This document shows, piece after piece, positions 26,535 to 36,103 of a DNA stretch of 64,000 bases (position 1 is the stretch's first letter; every line of letters starts with the position of its first letter). The translations under genes and the position numbers were made by a program. This stretch comes from Sinosporangium album. GTDB lineage: Bacteria; Actinomycetota; Actinomycetes; Streptosporangiales; Streptosporangiaceae. The DNA lies in NCBI RefSeq assembly GCF_900100605.1, contig NZ_FNCN01000015.1, forward strand, positions 62,001 through 126,000. The letters are read 5' to 3'. The notes under the pieces are model-generated. The model saw only the letters and a list, made by a program, of their open reading frames with translations, did not search any database and was not told the origin of the DNA.

Positions 26535-27342
26535 GGCAGGCACCTACCTCTACGCGGTCGCGCTGGACGTGGGCGGGCCGCCGCCGCGGGAGTTGACCGG
26601 GGTGGCCGGGGAGGCCGTACGGACCATCACGCGCGGCGGGCTGGCGGCCTATGTGAGCAGCGTCCCGTTGAGCGAGTTCGGGGAGGAGCCGCTGCGGCAG
26701 TCGATGGAGGACCTCGGCTGGCTCAGCCGTACGGCGCGCGCCCACCACCGTGTCGTCGAGGCGGTGAGCAGGGCCGCGCCGACGGCCCCTGTCAGGCTGG
26801 TCACGGTATACAGCGGGGAGAAGCAGGTGGAGGACCTGCTGGAGCGGCGGCACGACGACTTCCACGCCATGCTCACCGGCATCACCGGGCGGGACGAGTG
26901 GGGCGTGAAGGTCTACGCCGAAGCCAAGGCCGCCGCGGAGTCTCCCGCGAAGGCCGCCGCGGAGCCGCCCGCGCCCGCCGACGTCTCCGCCGGTCCCGGC
27001 ACCGCGTATCTGAAGCGCCGTCAGGCGAACCTGCGGGACCGCGACGACGAGCGGCGCCGCGCCGCGGCCTCCGCCGAGGGGATCCACCAGGCCCTCACCT
27101 CGTTCGCGGTCGCGAGTCGGCTCCACCACACCCAGGATCCACAGCTTTCCGGGCACACCGAGTGGATGGTGCTCAACGGCGCCTACCTGGTCGACCATGA
27201 CCGTGGCGCCGAATTCGCGCGCCTGGTGAGAGATCTCAGCGGGCCCGGCATCGAGGTGGAGCTCACCGGGCCTTGGGCGCCGTACTCGTTCACGGTGCTC
27301 GACGACACCCCGGAGGAGGCGGATCCGGATGAGGACCGTTGA
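26524..27342 (+). CDS. gvpL: Gas vesicle protein GvpL (GvpL/F family)
   Basis: 272 aa, the second GvpL/F paralogue. TYLYAVALDV at the start, AAYVSSVPLSEFG, APTAPVRLVTVYSGEKQVED, MVLNGAYLVDH and ELTGPWAPYSFTVL at the end are all family positions. An Ala/Pro/Lys-rich insertion at about 135-160 separates the two halves. Contacts other minor Gvp proteins during assembly. ATG 26524; both ends overlap neighbouring genes. Confidence 0.9.
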   Translation: MADEAGTYLYAVALDVGGPPPRELTGVAGEAVRTITRGGLAAYVSSVPLSEFGEEPLRQSMEDLGWLSRTARAHHRVVEAVSRAAPTAPVRLVTVYSGEKQVEDLLERRHDDFHAMLTGITGRDEWGVKVYAEAKAAAESPAKAAAEPPAPADVSAGPGTAYLKRRQANLRDRDDERRRAAASAEGIHQALTSFAVASRLHHTQDPQLSGHTEWMVLNGAYLVDHDRGAEFARLVRDLSGPGIEVELTGPWAPYSFTVLDDTPEEADPDEDR

Positions 27343-27622
27343 ACCCCGCGGTGCCGCACTCGCCGAACAGGGCCGCCTCCCGTCCGAGCGGATCGCCCTG
27401 GTGGACCTGCTGGACCGGCTGCTGGCGGGCGGCGTCGTGGTCAGCGGAGACCTGATCCTGACCATCGCCGACATCGACCTGGTGCGCATCTCGCTGCGTG
27501 CGTTGATCATGTCGGTGCGCGAGACGGACACGGTGGCCGGGCGGCACGTGGAGCGGGAGATGAGAGGACATGGACCCATCGGAACCGGTGCGGGAGACAC
27601 GGCCGAACCGCCTGCGCCTTGA
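27329..27622 (+). CDS. gvpS: GvpA-family protein, GvpS-like
   Basis: 97 aa. Core IALVDLLDRLLAGGVVVSGD, LILTIADIDLVRISLRALIM, SVRET. The DLVRISLRAL segment fits the GvpS group of actinobacteria, though a GvpJ label is possible. Minor shell protein. It overlaps gvpL by 14 nt at the start and gvpK by 53 nt at the end, so its last 17 codons are read in two frames. Confidence 0.8.
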   Translation: MRTVEPRGAALAEQGRLPSERIALVDLLDRLLAGGVVVSGDLILTIADIDLVRISLRALIMSVRETDTVAGRHVEREMRGHGPIGTGAGDTAEPPAP

Positions 27623-27884
27623 GGCCGACCGGGATGCGGTGGAGCGCGACCTGTCCCGGCTCGTGCTCACCCTCGTCGAGCTGGTGCGCCAACTCGTGGA
27701 ACGGCAGAGCCTGCGGCGCATGGAGCAGGGCGACCTCACCGAGGAGCAGATCGAGACGCTCGGTCTGACCCTGATGCGCCTCGATGAGTCGATGACGGAG
27801 CTGTGCGAACGCTTCGATCTGTCGCCGTCCGACCTGAACATCGACCTCGGCCCGCTCGGGCCGCTCCTGCCCAAGGACTCCTGA
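27570..27884 (+). CDS. gvpK: Gas vesicle protein GvpK
   Basis: 104 aa. GvpK signature RDLSRLVLTLVELVRQLVER, QSLRRMEQGDLTEEQIETLG, TLMRLDESMTELCERFDLSP, DLNIDLGPLGPLLP. Last gene of the operon, overlapping gvpS by 53 nt, and followed by a strong terminator 12 nt after the stop. Confidence 0.92.
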   Translation: MDPSEPVRETRPNRLRLEADRDAVERDLSRLVLTLVELVRQLVERQSLRRMEQGDLTEEQIETLGLTLMRLDESMTELCERFDLSPSDLNIDLGPLGPLLPKDS

Positions 27885-27896
27885 CGCCTCGCGTAC

Positions 27897-27933
27897 GGCA
27901 CGGCCCCGGCGGCGTCGCCGCCGGGGCCGTGCC
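27897..27933. terminator. Strong (probably bidirectional) terminator between gvpK and tex
   Basis: GGCACGGCCCCGGCGGC, a 3-nt loop GTC, and the exact reverse complement: 17-bp perfect arms. It serves two converging genes. Confidence 0.9.
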
Positions 27934-27942
27934 GGATCGGCG

Positions 27943-30399
27943 TCAGCGGCCTTGGCCGCGGCCCCGCCCGCCCTGGTCGAGGCCGGCGCGGCGGAAGGCA
28001 TCGGCCATCGCCCCGCTCGGCGGCGGCTGGGAGGAGCCGCCCCTGCCGTTCTGGCCCGGACGGCCGCCTCGGCGTCCGCCCTGGCCGCCGCCACGGCGGT
28101 CGCCGCGCTCGCCGCCGCGCTGACCGCCCTGGCCGTTCTGGCCGTTCTGGCCGTTCTGGCCGCCCTGACCGTTCTGGCCGCCCTGGCCGCCCTGGCCGCC
28201 CTGGCCGCCCTGCGGGGCGTCGTCGTCGAGGCGCAGGGTCAACGAGATGCGCTTACGCGGAATGTCCACGTCAAGCACCTTGACGCGGACGATGTCCCCC
28301 GGCTTCACCACATCACGCGGATCCTTGACGAACGACCTCGACATCGCCGACACGTGAACCAGTCCATCCTGATGGACGCCGATGTCGACGAAGGCCCCGA
28401 AAGCCGCGACATTCGTGACGACCCCTTCGAGGAGCATGCCGCGCGTGAGGTCGGACAGCTTGTCGACACCCTCCTTGAACGTCGCCGTCTTGAACGCGGG
28501 CCGCGGGTCACGCCCCGGCTTGTCGAGCTCTTTCAGGATGTCGGTGACGGTCGGCAGGCCGAAGGTGTCGTCGACGTAGTCCGCGGGCTTGAGCTTGCGC
28601 AGCACCGCGCTGTTGCCGATCAGGCCCTTGATGTCGCCGCCGGTGCCGCCGAGGATGCGGTGGACCACGGGATACGCCTCGGGGTGCACGCTGGAGGCGT
28701 CCAGCGGGTCGTCGCCGCCGGGGATGCGCAGGAAGCCCGCGCACTGCTCGAAAGCCTTCGGGCCGAGCCGCGGAACCTCCTTCAACGCCCGGCGCGACCG
28801 GAACGGGCCGTGGGCGTCGCGGTGGGCGACGATGTTCTCCGCCAGGCCGGCGCCGATGCCCGACACCCGCGTCAGCAGCGGAGCCGAAGCGGTGTTGACG
28901 TCCACCCCCACGCCGTTGACGCAGTCCTCGACGACGGCATCCAGCGAACGCGACAGCTTCGTCTCCGCCAGGTCGTGCTGGTATTGCCCGACGCCGATGG
29001 ACTTGGGGTCGATCTTGACGAGCTCGGCCAGCGGATCCTGCAGCCGCCGCGCGATCGAGACCGCCCCGCGCAGAGAGACGTCGAGGCCGGGCAGCTCCTG
29101 CGAGGCGTAGGCGGAGGCGGAATACACCGAGGCGCCCGCCTCCGAGACCACCACCTTCGTGAGGCCGAGCTGCGGATGCCGCTTGATGAGGTCCGCGGTG
29201 AGCTTGTCGGTTTCGCGCGAAGCCGTGCCGTTGCCGATGGCGACCAGCTCGACACCGTGCCGCGCGGCGAGCGCAGCGAGGGTCTCGATGGACTCGTCCC
29301 ACTTGCGGCGCGGCTCATGCGGATAGATCGTCTCGGTCGCGACGACCTTGCCGGTCGCGTCCACCACGGCGACCTTCACGCCCGTGCGCAGTCCCGGGTC
29401 CAGGCCCATCGTGGGGCGCGTCCCCGCGGGGGCCGCGAGCAGCAGGTCGCGGAGGTTCGCGGCGAACACCCCCACGGCCTCGTCCTCGGCGGCCTGCCAC
29501 AGACGCGTGCGCAGATCGATGCCGAGATGCACGAGGATGCGCGTGCGCCACGCCCACCGCACCGTGTCGGTCAGCCACCTGTCGGCCGGCCGCCCCCGAT
29601 CGGCGATCGCGAACCTCTCCGCGACCCGCCGCTCATAACCGCTCGGCCCCGCGGGCGCGCTCTCCCCCGACTCCTCCTCCGGGTCGAGCGTCAGTGTGAG
29701 GACCTCCTCCTTCTCCCCGCGGAACATCGCGAGAATCCGGTGCGAAGGCAGCTTGGTGAACGGCTCCTGGAAGTCGAAGTAGTCCGAGAACTTCGCCCCG
29801 GCCTCCTCCTTGCCCTCCTTCACGGCCGCCACCAGGCGGCCCTTCCCCCACATCTCCTCGCGCAGCGCGCCGATCAGATCGGCGTCCTCGGCGAACTGCT
29901 CCACCAGAATCGCCCGAGCGCCCTCAAGTGCCGCCGGCGCGTCGGCCACTCCCTTGTCCGCGTCCACATAGGCCGCCGCGGCCCCCTGCGGGTCCTGCGA
30001 CGGGTCCCCGAGCAGCAGGTCGGCCAGCGGCTCCAGACCCGCCTCCCTGGCGATCTGGGCCTTCGTGCGGCGCTTCGGCTTGTAAGGGAGGTAGATGTCC
30101 TCAAGGCGAGCCTTGGAATCGGCTGCCATGACCTGCGCTTCGAGAGCGTCATCCAGTTTGCCCTGCGAGCGGATCGACTCCAGCACCGCCGTACGCCGCT
30201 CCTCCAACTCGCGCAGGTAGCGCAGCCGCTCCTCCAACGTGCGCAGCTGCGCATCGTCGAGCGTGCCCGTCACCTCCTTGCGATAGCGCGCGATGAACGG
30301 CACGGTGGCCCCGCCGTCGAGCAAGTCGACCGCCGCCGCCACCTGCTGCTCCCGCACGCCGAGCTCCCCGGCGATACGCTCATGAATCGAGATCGTCAC
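27943..30399 (-). CDS. tex: Tex family RNA-binding protein (S1 domain)
   Basis: 818 aa. Tex order: N-terminal helical region ([19 protein letters not shown]), YqgF/RNase H-like domain ([20 protein letters not shown]), HhH ([20 protein letters not shown]), then S1 ([31 protein letters not shown]). Transcription accessory factor that binds nucleic acid. The last 80 residues are an unusual Gly/Gln/Asn low-complexity tail (GGQGGQNGQ repeats) ending in [19 protein letters not shown]-like. GTG 30399 is the start. Confidence 0.93.
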   Translation of the reverse strand: MTISIHERIAGELGVREQQVAAAVDLLDGGATVPFIARYRKEVTGTLDDAQLRTLEERLRYLRELEERRTAVLESIRSQGKLDDALEAQVMAADSKARLEDIYLPYKPKRRTKAQIAREAGLEPLADLLLGDPSQDPQGAAAAYVDADKGVADAPAALEGARAILVEQFAEDADLIGALREEMWGKGRLVAAVKEGKEEAGAKFSDYFDFQEPFTKLPSHRILAMFRGEKEEVLTLTLDPEEESGESAPAGPSGYERRVAERFAIADRGRPADRWLTDTVRWAWRTRILVHLGIDLRTRLWQAAEDEAVGVFAANLRDLLLAAPAGTRPTMGLDPGLRTGVKVAVVDATGKVVATETIYPHEPRRKWDESIETLAALAARHGVELVAIGNGTASRETDKLTADLIKRHPQLGLTKVVVSEAGASVYSASAYASQELPGLDVSLRGAVSIARRLQDPLAELVKIDPKSIGVGQYQHDLAETKLSRSLDAVVEDCVNGVGVDVNTASAPLLTRVSGIGAGLAENIVAHRDAHGPFRSRRALKEVPRLGPKAFEQCAGFLRIPGGDDPLDASSVHPEAYPVVHRILGGTGGDIKGLIGNSAVLRKLKPADYVDDTFGLPTVTDILKELDKPGRDPRPAFKTATFKEGVDKLSDLTRGMLLEGVVTNVAAFGAFVDIGVHQDGLVHVSAMSRSFVKDPRDVVKPGDIVRVKVLDVDIPRKRISLTLRLDDDAPQGGQGGQGGQGGQNGQGGQNGQNGQNGQGGQRGGERGDRRGGGQGGRRGGRPGQNGRGGSSQPPPSGAMADAFRRAGLDQGGRGRGQGR

Positions 30400-30562
30400 G
30401 ATGAAAGATCCGCCTTCTCACCAATGGTTCCGGGGGGAGAGCGCCCTACCTGCTCCCGGTCTCCCGCGCCCCTCCAGTGGCGCCCCCGGGTCACCGTACC
30501 GGCGTCACGCCCTCCGCGCCGCCCGCTCCCTCCCTTTGCGCCCCCGCCAAAGCCCCCGCCTC

Positions 30563-31654
30563 TCAGGGAGCACCGCCGTAGCTCGAAGGACGAGATCGAT
30601 CCTGATCAGCAGCCTTGGTTTTCGATTTAGCCGCTGATCTATGCTTGTCGGCGCGGTAGGCGTCAACGGACTTGCGGGAAGATCTCCACACTCCATCGTG
30701 CCCTTGGACCGCGTTGAGACGCCCCCGCTGGGCGGCTTGGCGCAGAGCGTGGATGCTGAACTCTTCATTGGCCAGCGCAGCGAGGGGAACCAGCCTGGCT
30801 GGGCCTGCCACATTGGGCACTATGAAACGGTTGAGGTTGTCCTCCATGGCGCGGGCGATCAGCTCGCCAAGGGAACCGTAGTCCCCCGCGTCGGCATGAC
30901 GCATGGAGGCGAGATAGGCATCACGCTGCTTCTTGAAGATGATGATCGGAGGGTAACCGAGCCTCACCAGGATAAGGTTGAGAACCAGTCTTCCAGCACG
31001 CCCGTTCCCATCAATAAACGGGTGAATCCGTTCGAAGCCATTGTGCAGCCGGGCAAGCTCTTCAGGTAGCGGGTGTCCGAGATCTTCTTCTTCAAGTTTT
31101 CTGCCGACCTCGCAGACCTCGTCTACCCAGCCTTGGATCTCACCTGGCACCAACGGCCACGACGGAGGCGTCATCCCTTCGGCGAAGGGATGAATGTCGT
31201 GCTGACGGAAGTTGCCCGGCCCTTCCTGATCTGAGGCATCCGCGTGGGGAGCGACATCCCACACAGCTGTCATTGCCGTGTGGTGGATATGACGCAGCTC
31301 GCTCAAGCTCAAGAGCTGCCCGTCATTCCAGACCTCAGGCTCCAGCGCCTGACCATAGACCCACTTCGCAGCGTCTCCGTAACCCTTCACCTCGTTGTAT
31401 TCCCGCAAGGACTTGGCTCCGACCGCCCGGCCCTGGTCCAGCAGCGTCTGCACCTCCCGAAGCACCAGGGTGTTTCCCTCCAGCGCGGTGGAGTGATGCG
31501 CTTCGAGGTGCCAGATGTCGGACCAGATTTCCTGTGCCTCAAGAGGGCTGGGCAGCCCTCCGAGGCGTTGGTGGAGCTCACGAATGGCCCGGTCAAGTCT
31601 CGTGTAGACGGTTGCTCGGCTCGGACGCCCCCTACCAACCACAGAACTCCCCAT
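30563..31654 (-). CDS. Fic/DOC family protein with inhibitory motif and C-terminal helix-turn-helix
   Basis: 363 aa. N-terminal inhibitory helix STALEGN (55-61; S/T-x-x-x-E-G/N) and a complete Fic motif HPFIDGNGRAGR (211-222), so it is a class II auto-inhibited AMP-transferase. A C-terminal wHTH-like region (EEFSIHALRQAAQRGRLNA) may read DNA, as in some Fic-HTH proteins. It modifies an unknown target with AMP. ATG 31654; the ribosome binding site is weak. Not next to an antitoxin-like gene, consistent with internal inhibition. An AGTTTGAT/ATCAAACT inverted repeat lies 18 nt upstream of the start. Confidence 0.88.
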   Translation of the reverse strand: MGSSVVGRGRPSRATVYTRLDRAIRELHQRLGGLPSPLEAQEIWSDIWHLEAHHSTALEGNTLVLREVQTLLDQGRAVGAKSLREYNEVKGYGDAAKWVYGQALEPEVWNDGQLLSLSELRHIHHTAMTAVWDVAPHADASDQEGPGNFRQHDIHPFAEGMTPPSWPLVPGEIQGWVDEVCEVGRKLEEEDLGHPLPEELARLHNGFERIHPFIDGNGRAGRLVLNLILVRLGYPPIIIFKKQRDAYLASMRHADAGDYGSLGELIARAMEDNLNRFIVPNVAGPARLVPLAALANEEFSIHALRQAAQRGRLNAVQGHDGVWRSSRKSVDAYRADKHRSAAKSKTKAADQDRSRPSSYGGAP

Positions 31655-32018
31655 CAATGCGCAAACCGGACAGTTTGATTAGCCGGACAGTCACCCAATT
31701 GAACTTATCAAACTAGGCCTGTCGCGGGAGCCGCCTGGGGCGTTCCGCAGGTCAGAGGAGGGTGCGGCGCGTCGGGCGCGATCACCGTACTCGTGCTGCT
31801 GTCGCTCTTCTCGGCAGTCACCTTCGCCATCGGTCTCAGGCTGCCCGAACCCGGCCGACCTCGGCGGCGCGGGCGTCACCCCGGTCGCCGGGAGGCCGTT
31901 CCATCCGGTCAAGGGAAAGGTTTTTCGATTCTCGGGTAGAGGGGCGAGCCCGCGGCCGGGGTTCGGGCTATCACGGGATGAAGACGATCAGTGACAGGAC
32001 TTACGGGGACAGGTGACG
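31655..32018. other. Divergent region between fic and the S33 peptidase
   Basis: Contains two CCGGACAGT direct repeats and an inverted repeat AGTTTGAT (31672-31679)/ATCAAACT (31707-31714), likely fic regulation. From 31783 the plus strand reads ITVLVLLSLFSAVTFAIGLR, then basic residues, without a start codon: it may be the end of a lost membrane-protein gene. GGGTAG at 31934-31939 resembles the gas-vesicle promoter's -10 but lacks a well-placed -35. Confidence 0.4.
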
Positions 32019-33608
32019 ATGAGGTTCCTTCCGGCGTTCGCGGCCGTGGCCGTGGCGTTCACACACTCGGCGGCGGCCCAGGCAGGCGCCGCGGCCCCGG
32101 CGCCGCCCGCGGCCGGCCCGGCCGCACCGGCGCCGACGGCGGGCGCTTCCGGTACGGCTGACGCCTACGTTCCGGCGGCCCCGGTGTGGGCGGCGTGCAG
32201 CGGGGTGGCGTTGAGGGAGTTGGAATGCGCCGAGGTGGAGGTGCCCTTGGACCACGCCGAGCCCGAGGGGCGGAAGATCAAGATCGCGGTCAGCAGGAAG
32301 AAGGCGACGGCTCCGGCGGGTGAATACCGGGGGATTCTGCTGACGAATCCCGGCGGCCCGGGGGCGTCTGGGTTGGACGCGCCGAACACGTGGTTCAGGG
32401 GGAAGGGCGCGGAAGCGGTGGCGGGCTACGACATCATCGGTTTCGCCCCGCGCGGGGTGGCGCCGAGCAAGCCGGCGCTGTCGTGCGACAGGAATTACGA
32501 ACGCTCCCCCGAGCCCGACCCGGTGCCGTCGGGGGCGGCGGCGCTGAAGACCCTGTGGAAGCGCGCCTCGGGATATGCGGCAGCGTGCGGGAAGAGGTTC
32601 GGGTGGCTTCTGCCGTACCTCGACACGGCGTCGACGGCGCGTGACATGGACGCCATCAGGGCGGCGCTGAAGCAGCCGAAGCTGAGCTATATGGGTATCT
32701 CGTACGGCACTTATCTCGGCGCGGTCTACGGCACGCTGTTTCCCGACCGGGTGAACCGCATGGTGCTCGACAGCGTGGTGAGGCCGAGTGGGGTCTGGTA
32801 TCAAGCGAATTTCGATCAGAACGCGGCCATGGAGGGCCGGATCCACGACTTCTTCCAGTGGACGGCCAAGCACCATGGCACGTTCCGGCTGGGCCGGACG
32901 GCTGCGGCCGTGCGGGCGAAATACGCCGTGGTGCGAGCGAGACTGAAGGCGTCGCCGGTGGAGAAGGCCATCGGGGCGAAGGAACTCGACGACATTCTGA
33001 TGAAGACCTCGTACACGCATTCGGTGTGGTCCCTGGTGGCCGAGAGCCTGTCGGCGAAGTATCTGCGGAACGAGAACAACGCCCTCGCGATGGCGTTCTT
33101 CATGTCCTCGATCGGCAAGTTCGGGGAGAACGGGCAGAGCGACAACGGCATCGCCATGTATCTCGCGGTGGAATGCGCGGACACCCGGTGGCCGCGCGAT
33201 TGGGCGACCTGGCGCAAGGACACGCTTCGTTCGCTCAGGCGCGCGCCCATCGCCACGTGGAGCAATACGTGGATGAACGCGCCGTGCGCGTTCTGGCCCG
33301 CGTCGGCGAGGAACGGCAACCCGGTGCGGATCAAGGGCGACGGGTTGAAGAGCGCGCTGCTGGTGCAGTCGACCAAGGACGGGCCCACGCCGTACGCGGG
33401 TGCGGTGGAGACGCTGCGCCTGATTCCGGCGGCGCGCCTGGTGCTGGAGGACGGCGGTGGCGAGCACGGCGTGTCCTACACGGGCAACGCGTGTGTGGAC
33501 GCCCATGTCACCGCCTACCTGCGGGACGGCACGCTGCCGGCGGCGAAGGTGACGCGCTGCGCGGCGCGGTCGGCGCCGCGGCCGGACTCCCCCGGCCTCG
33601 GCAGGTAG
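32019..33608 (+). CDS. Secreted alpha/beta hydrolase, tripeptidyl-aminopeptidase/S33 type
   Basis: 529 aa. Signal peptide then a Pro/Ala-rich linker (to about 50). Peptidase S33 features: NPGGPGASG oxyanion loop, SYGTYLG nucleophile elbow (Ser about 230), QSTKDGPTP (Asp), GGGEHGV (His) and the C-terminal TAP domain. Two cysteines near 60-68 and others probably form disulfides. Extracellular exopeptidase acting on short peptides. GTG 32013 is also usable; ATG 32019 chosen. A P450 gene converges on it. Confidence 0.9.
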   Translation: MRFLPAFAAVAVAFTHSAAAQAGAAAPAPPAAGPAAPAPTAGASGTADAYVPAAPVWAACSGVALRELECAEVEVPLDHAEPEGRKIKIAVSRKKATAPAGEYRGILLTNPGGPGASGLDAPNTWFRGKGAEAVAGYDIIGFAPRGVAPSKPALSCDRNYERSPEPDPVPSGAAALKTLWKRASGYAAACGKRFGWLLPYLDTASTARDMDAIRAALKQPKLSYMGISYGTYLGAVYGTLFPDRVNRMVLDSVVRPSGVWYQANFDQNAAMEGRIHDFFQWTAKHHGTFRLGRTAAAVRAKYAVVRARLKASPVEKAIGAKELDDILMKTSYTHSVWSLVAESLSAKYLRNENNALAMAFFMSSIGKFGENGQSDNGIAMYLAVECADTRWPRDWATWRKDTLRSLRRAPIATWSNTWMNAPCAFWPASARNGNPVRIKGDGLKSALLVQSTKDGPTPYAGAVETLRLIPAARLVLEDGGGEHGVSYTGNACVDAHVTAYLRDGTLPAAKVTRCAARSAPRPDSPGLGR

Positions 33609-33660
33609 GCCGCGCTCCCGCCCCGGCCGGGGCCCGCTCCCGCCCCGGCCGGGACGCTAG
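33609..33660. terminator. GC-rich repeated palindrome between convergent genes
   Basis: GCTCCCGCCCCGGCCGGG occurs twice in tandem (22-bp spacing), each containing a CCCGGCCGGG palindrome. Probably terminates one or both converging transcripts (S33 peptidase and P450). Confidence 0.5.
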
Positions 33661-33667
33661 GTACGGA

Positions 33668-34966
33668 TCACCAGGTGACGGGAACCTCCTCGAATCCTTC
33701 GATCATGACTCCGCTGGAGCGCTTGAGTTCGAGGGGGTCGCAGGCGAGGGTGAGGCCGGGGAACCGCCTCAGCACCCCGGTCAGCGCGACCTGCATCTCC
33801 ATGCGGGCCAGGGCCGAACCGGCGCAGTGGTGCGGGCCGGTGCTGAAGGTCAGGTGGGGGCGGGGCGGGCGGTCGAAGTCGACGGTGGCGGGGTCGGGGA
33901 ACACGGTTTCGTCGCGGTTCGCCGACTCCATGGCGAGGATGACGCCGGAGCCGGCGGGGATGGTGGTGCCCGCCACCTCGATGTCCTCCTTGACGTAGCG
34001 CAGGGAGGCTATCGAGCTGAACACGACCTGGACGCGGAGGATCTCTTCCACGGCGCGCGGCACGAGGGTGAGGTCCTCGCGGAGCGTGGCGAGGGCGTCC
34101 GGGTTGGTGAGGAGGGTGATGATCGAGGCGCCGAGGTGGTTGGCGGTGGTCTCGTACCCACCCATCAGCAGGGATTTCGACCAGTAATACAGCTCGTAGT
34201 CGTTGAACCGGCTGCTGTCCTCGTCGCGTACGGCGATGAGCCCGCTGATCAGGTCCTCGCCGGGGTTCGCGCGCTTGGTATCGATGAGCGCGTTGATGTA
34301 CGCGTCGAGTTTGGCATTGTTGGCGGCGACCAGTTCCTTGGGATACTTGCCGAGCGACAGGTAGGTGTCCGTCCAGGCGGTGAATTCCCGCTGGTCCTCA
34401 GTCGGCACCCCCAGGAGTTCGCACAGGATGCGGATGGTGAGGGGGAAGGTGAGGGTGGCGTGCAGGTCCGCGGGCGGCCCTTTCTCCTCGACCGCGTCGA
34501 GCATCTCCTCCACGATGCCCTCGGTGTAGGCGCGTAGCCGTTCGACGCGCGACGCGGTGAAGGCCCGGGCGATGAGGCGGCGCATCCGGGTGTGGTCGGG
34601 CGGATCCTGATTGACGTTGGGGTCCTGGAAGAGGGTGTTCTCCTTGGACATGCGCGGTGTGCCGGGCCGCGACAGGTCGCGCGACAGTCGGCGGTCGCCG
34701 AGCAGGGCCTTGACGTCGGTGTAGCGGGTCACGAGCCAGGCGGCGTCGCCGCTCGGCAGGGTGACGCGCATGACGGGCTGTTCGCGGCACCACAGCAGTG
34801 TGCTGGGCGCGTCGAGCACGGTTTCCCGATCGGTGAACGGATAGGGAAGCCGGGGTCGGGGGGCGGTTCGGGGCGTGGTTTGAGGCGTGGTTTGAGGCGT
34901 GGTTTGAGGCGTGGTTTGAGGCGTGGTTTGAGGCGTGGTTTGAGGCGTGGTTTGGGGCGTGGTCAC
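33668..34966 (-). CDS. Cytochrome P450 with TTPQ-repeat N-terminus
   Basis: 432 aa bacterial P450. Heme-ligand segment FSTGPHHCAGSALAR (Cys about 381), ExxR as EEILR, I-helix LLMGGYETTANHL. Class I enzyme that needs separate ferredoxin partners; none is adjacent. The first 35 residues are tandem TTPQ units from 12-bp repeats, which other P450s lack. GTG 34966 follows GGGAGGAG at 7 nt; a longer frame to 35125 has no such signal. Substrate unknown. Confidence 0.9.
   Translation of the reverse strand: MTTPQTTPQTTPQTTPQTTPQTTPQTTPQTTPRTAPRPRLPYPFTDRETVLDAPSTLLWCREQPVMRVTLPSGDAAWLVTRYTDVKALLGDRRLSRDLSRPGTPRMSKENTLFQDPNVNQDPPDHTRMRRLIARAFTASRVERLRAYTEGIVEEMLDAVEEKGPPADLHATLTFPLTIRILCELLGVPTEDQREFTAWTDTYLSLGKYPKELVAANNAKLDAYINALIDTKRANPGEDLISGLIAVRDEDSSRFNDYELYYWSKSLLMGGYETTANHLGASIITLLTNPDALATLREDLTLVPRAVEEILRVQVVFSSIASLRYVKEDIEVAGTTIPAGSGVILAMESANRDETVFPDPATVDFDRPPRPHLTFSTGPHHCAGSALARMEMQVALTGVLRRFPGLTLACDPLELKRSSGVMIEGFEEVPVTW
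34870..34962 (-). repeat. In-frame 12-bp repeat at the N-terminus of the P450
   Basis: About seven to eight units of ACCACGCCTCAA (minus strand), coding TTPQ. Copy number is likely to vary between strains. Confidence 0.88.
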
Positions 34967-35284
34967 AGTCGGTCTCCTCCCGCTGTGAGGTGGTCGGACC
35001 CACGTGCGGATGCCGAGGGGAACGGCATGAGGGCGGCTCACGCGCGATGCCCGCGACGCGGGGTCCGAACCCCGCGCGCCAGTGGTACGGCGGGCATCAT
35101 GAATGCGATTACCCGGACCTCGCACTCATAACACTAGTCAGAATGAAGGGATATGTCCTTAATCGCCGGGGCGACATAACAGGCGAGTCAGCGGACCCCA
35201 TGTGGTGAGACCGAAATACGGCAGTCCATATGATGGGCCCTACCTCCATCCTCCTCCACGCTGTCGCCAGAAAGGTGCCCTGCG
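34967..35284. other. Divergent intergenic region
   Basis: Between the P450 gene and the metallophosphoesterase. GCGGGGT-CCGA-ACCCCGC (35061-35078) is a perfect small hairpin. An AT-richer stretch at 35105-35175 probably carries the promoter(s). No gene seen. Confidence 0.4.
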
Positions 35285-36103
35285 ATGAAATTGCTCGCGG
35301 TGAGCGACCTCCACGTCTCACATCGGATGAACCGTCCCATAGTGGAGGCCATCCCGCCCTCCCCCGACGACTGGCTCATCGTCGCCGGCGACGTCGCGGA
35401 GACGGCCGACGACATCGCCGAAACCCTCGGCGTGCTCACCCGCAAGTTCGCCCGCGTCGTCTGGGCACCGGGCAATCACGAGCTGTGGACCACTCCCAAG
35501 GACACCCTTCAGGCGCGCGGAGTGGAACGCTACGAGCGGCTCGTGGAAATGTGCAGGTCACTTGGGGTGCTCACGCCGGAGGACCCTTACGAGACGCTCG
35601 ACTGCGAAGGTTTCAGATTCGTGCTCGTGCCGCTGTTCCTGCTTTACGACTACAGCCTACGCCCGGCGGGCACGACGGTCGAGCAGGCGCTGGCCGACTG
35701 CTACAAGACGGGCGTCGTCTGCTCCGACGAGTTCATGCTCCACCCCGACCCCCACCCCGACCGCACCGCCTGGTGCCACGACCGGATCCGCATCACCGAA
35801 CAGCGGCTCAACGAACTGCCCGGCGACCTTCCCGTCGTCTTCGCCAACCACTACCCCCTGCACCCGTCGCTGGTGAAACTCCCCCGCATTCCGCAGTTCT
35901 CCCTCTGGTGCGGCACCACCCTCACCGCCGACTGGCACCGCAAATACAACGCCGAGGCCATGGTCTACGGCCACCTGCACATCCCCGGCTCCTACGTTAT
36001 CGACGGCGTCCGCTTCGAGGAGGTCTCCCTCGGCTACTACCGCGAATGGCGCTACCGCACCGGCCCCTACCTCCCCCGCCAGATCATGCCCCCACCCGCC
36101 TGA
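35285..36103 (+). CDS. Calcineurin-like metallophosphoesterase
   Basis: 272 aa, cytosolic. Motifs in order: SDLHVSH (D-x-H), VAGDVAE (GD), APGNHELW (GNHE), FANHYPLH (H), YGHLHIPG (GHxH). Two-metal phosphodiesterase or phosphatase; substrate unknown. A ribosome binding site AAAGGTG precedes ATG 35285. Family relatives often sit next to phosphopantetheinyl transferase genes in Streptomyces, but none is here. Confidence 0.9.
   Translation: MKLLAVSDLHVSHRMNRPIVEAIPPSPDDWLIVAGDVAETADDIAETLGVLTRKFARVVWAPGNHELWTTPKDTLQARGVERYERLVEMCRSLGVLTPEDPYETLDCEGFRFVLVPLFLLYDYSLRPAGTTVEQALADCYKTGVVCSDEFMLHPDPHPDRTAWCHDRIRITEQRLNELPGDLPVVFANHYPLHPSLVKLPRIPQFSLWCGTTLTADWHRKYNAEAMVYGHLHIPGSYVIDGVRFEEVSLGYYREWRYRTGPYLPRQIMPPPA

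Noticed and set aside
27952-30630. 892-codon plus-strand frame opposite tex
   Set aside because: Antisense mirror of a clear Tex gene in high-GC DNA; no ribosome binding site and no domain. The same holds for long frames opposite copB (17538-19640) and secA2 (19977-22238).
31919-31939. Second SigB promoter (GGGTAG) before the S33 peptidase
   Set aside because: The -10-like part matches the gas-vesicle promoter, but no GNNT lies at 14-16 nt spacing.
35061-35078. tRNA-like T-arm (GGGGTCCGAACCCC)
   Set aside because: No matching anticodon or acceptor arms around it, and the loop does not follow the TTC-R-A pattern; just a hairpin.
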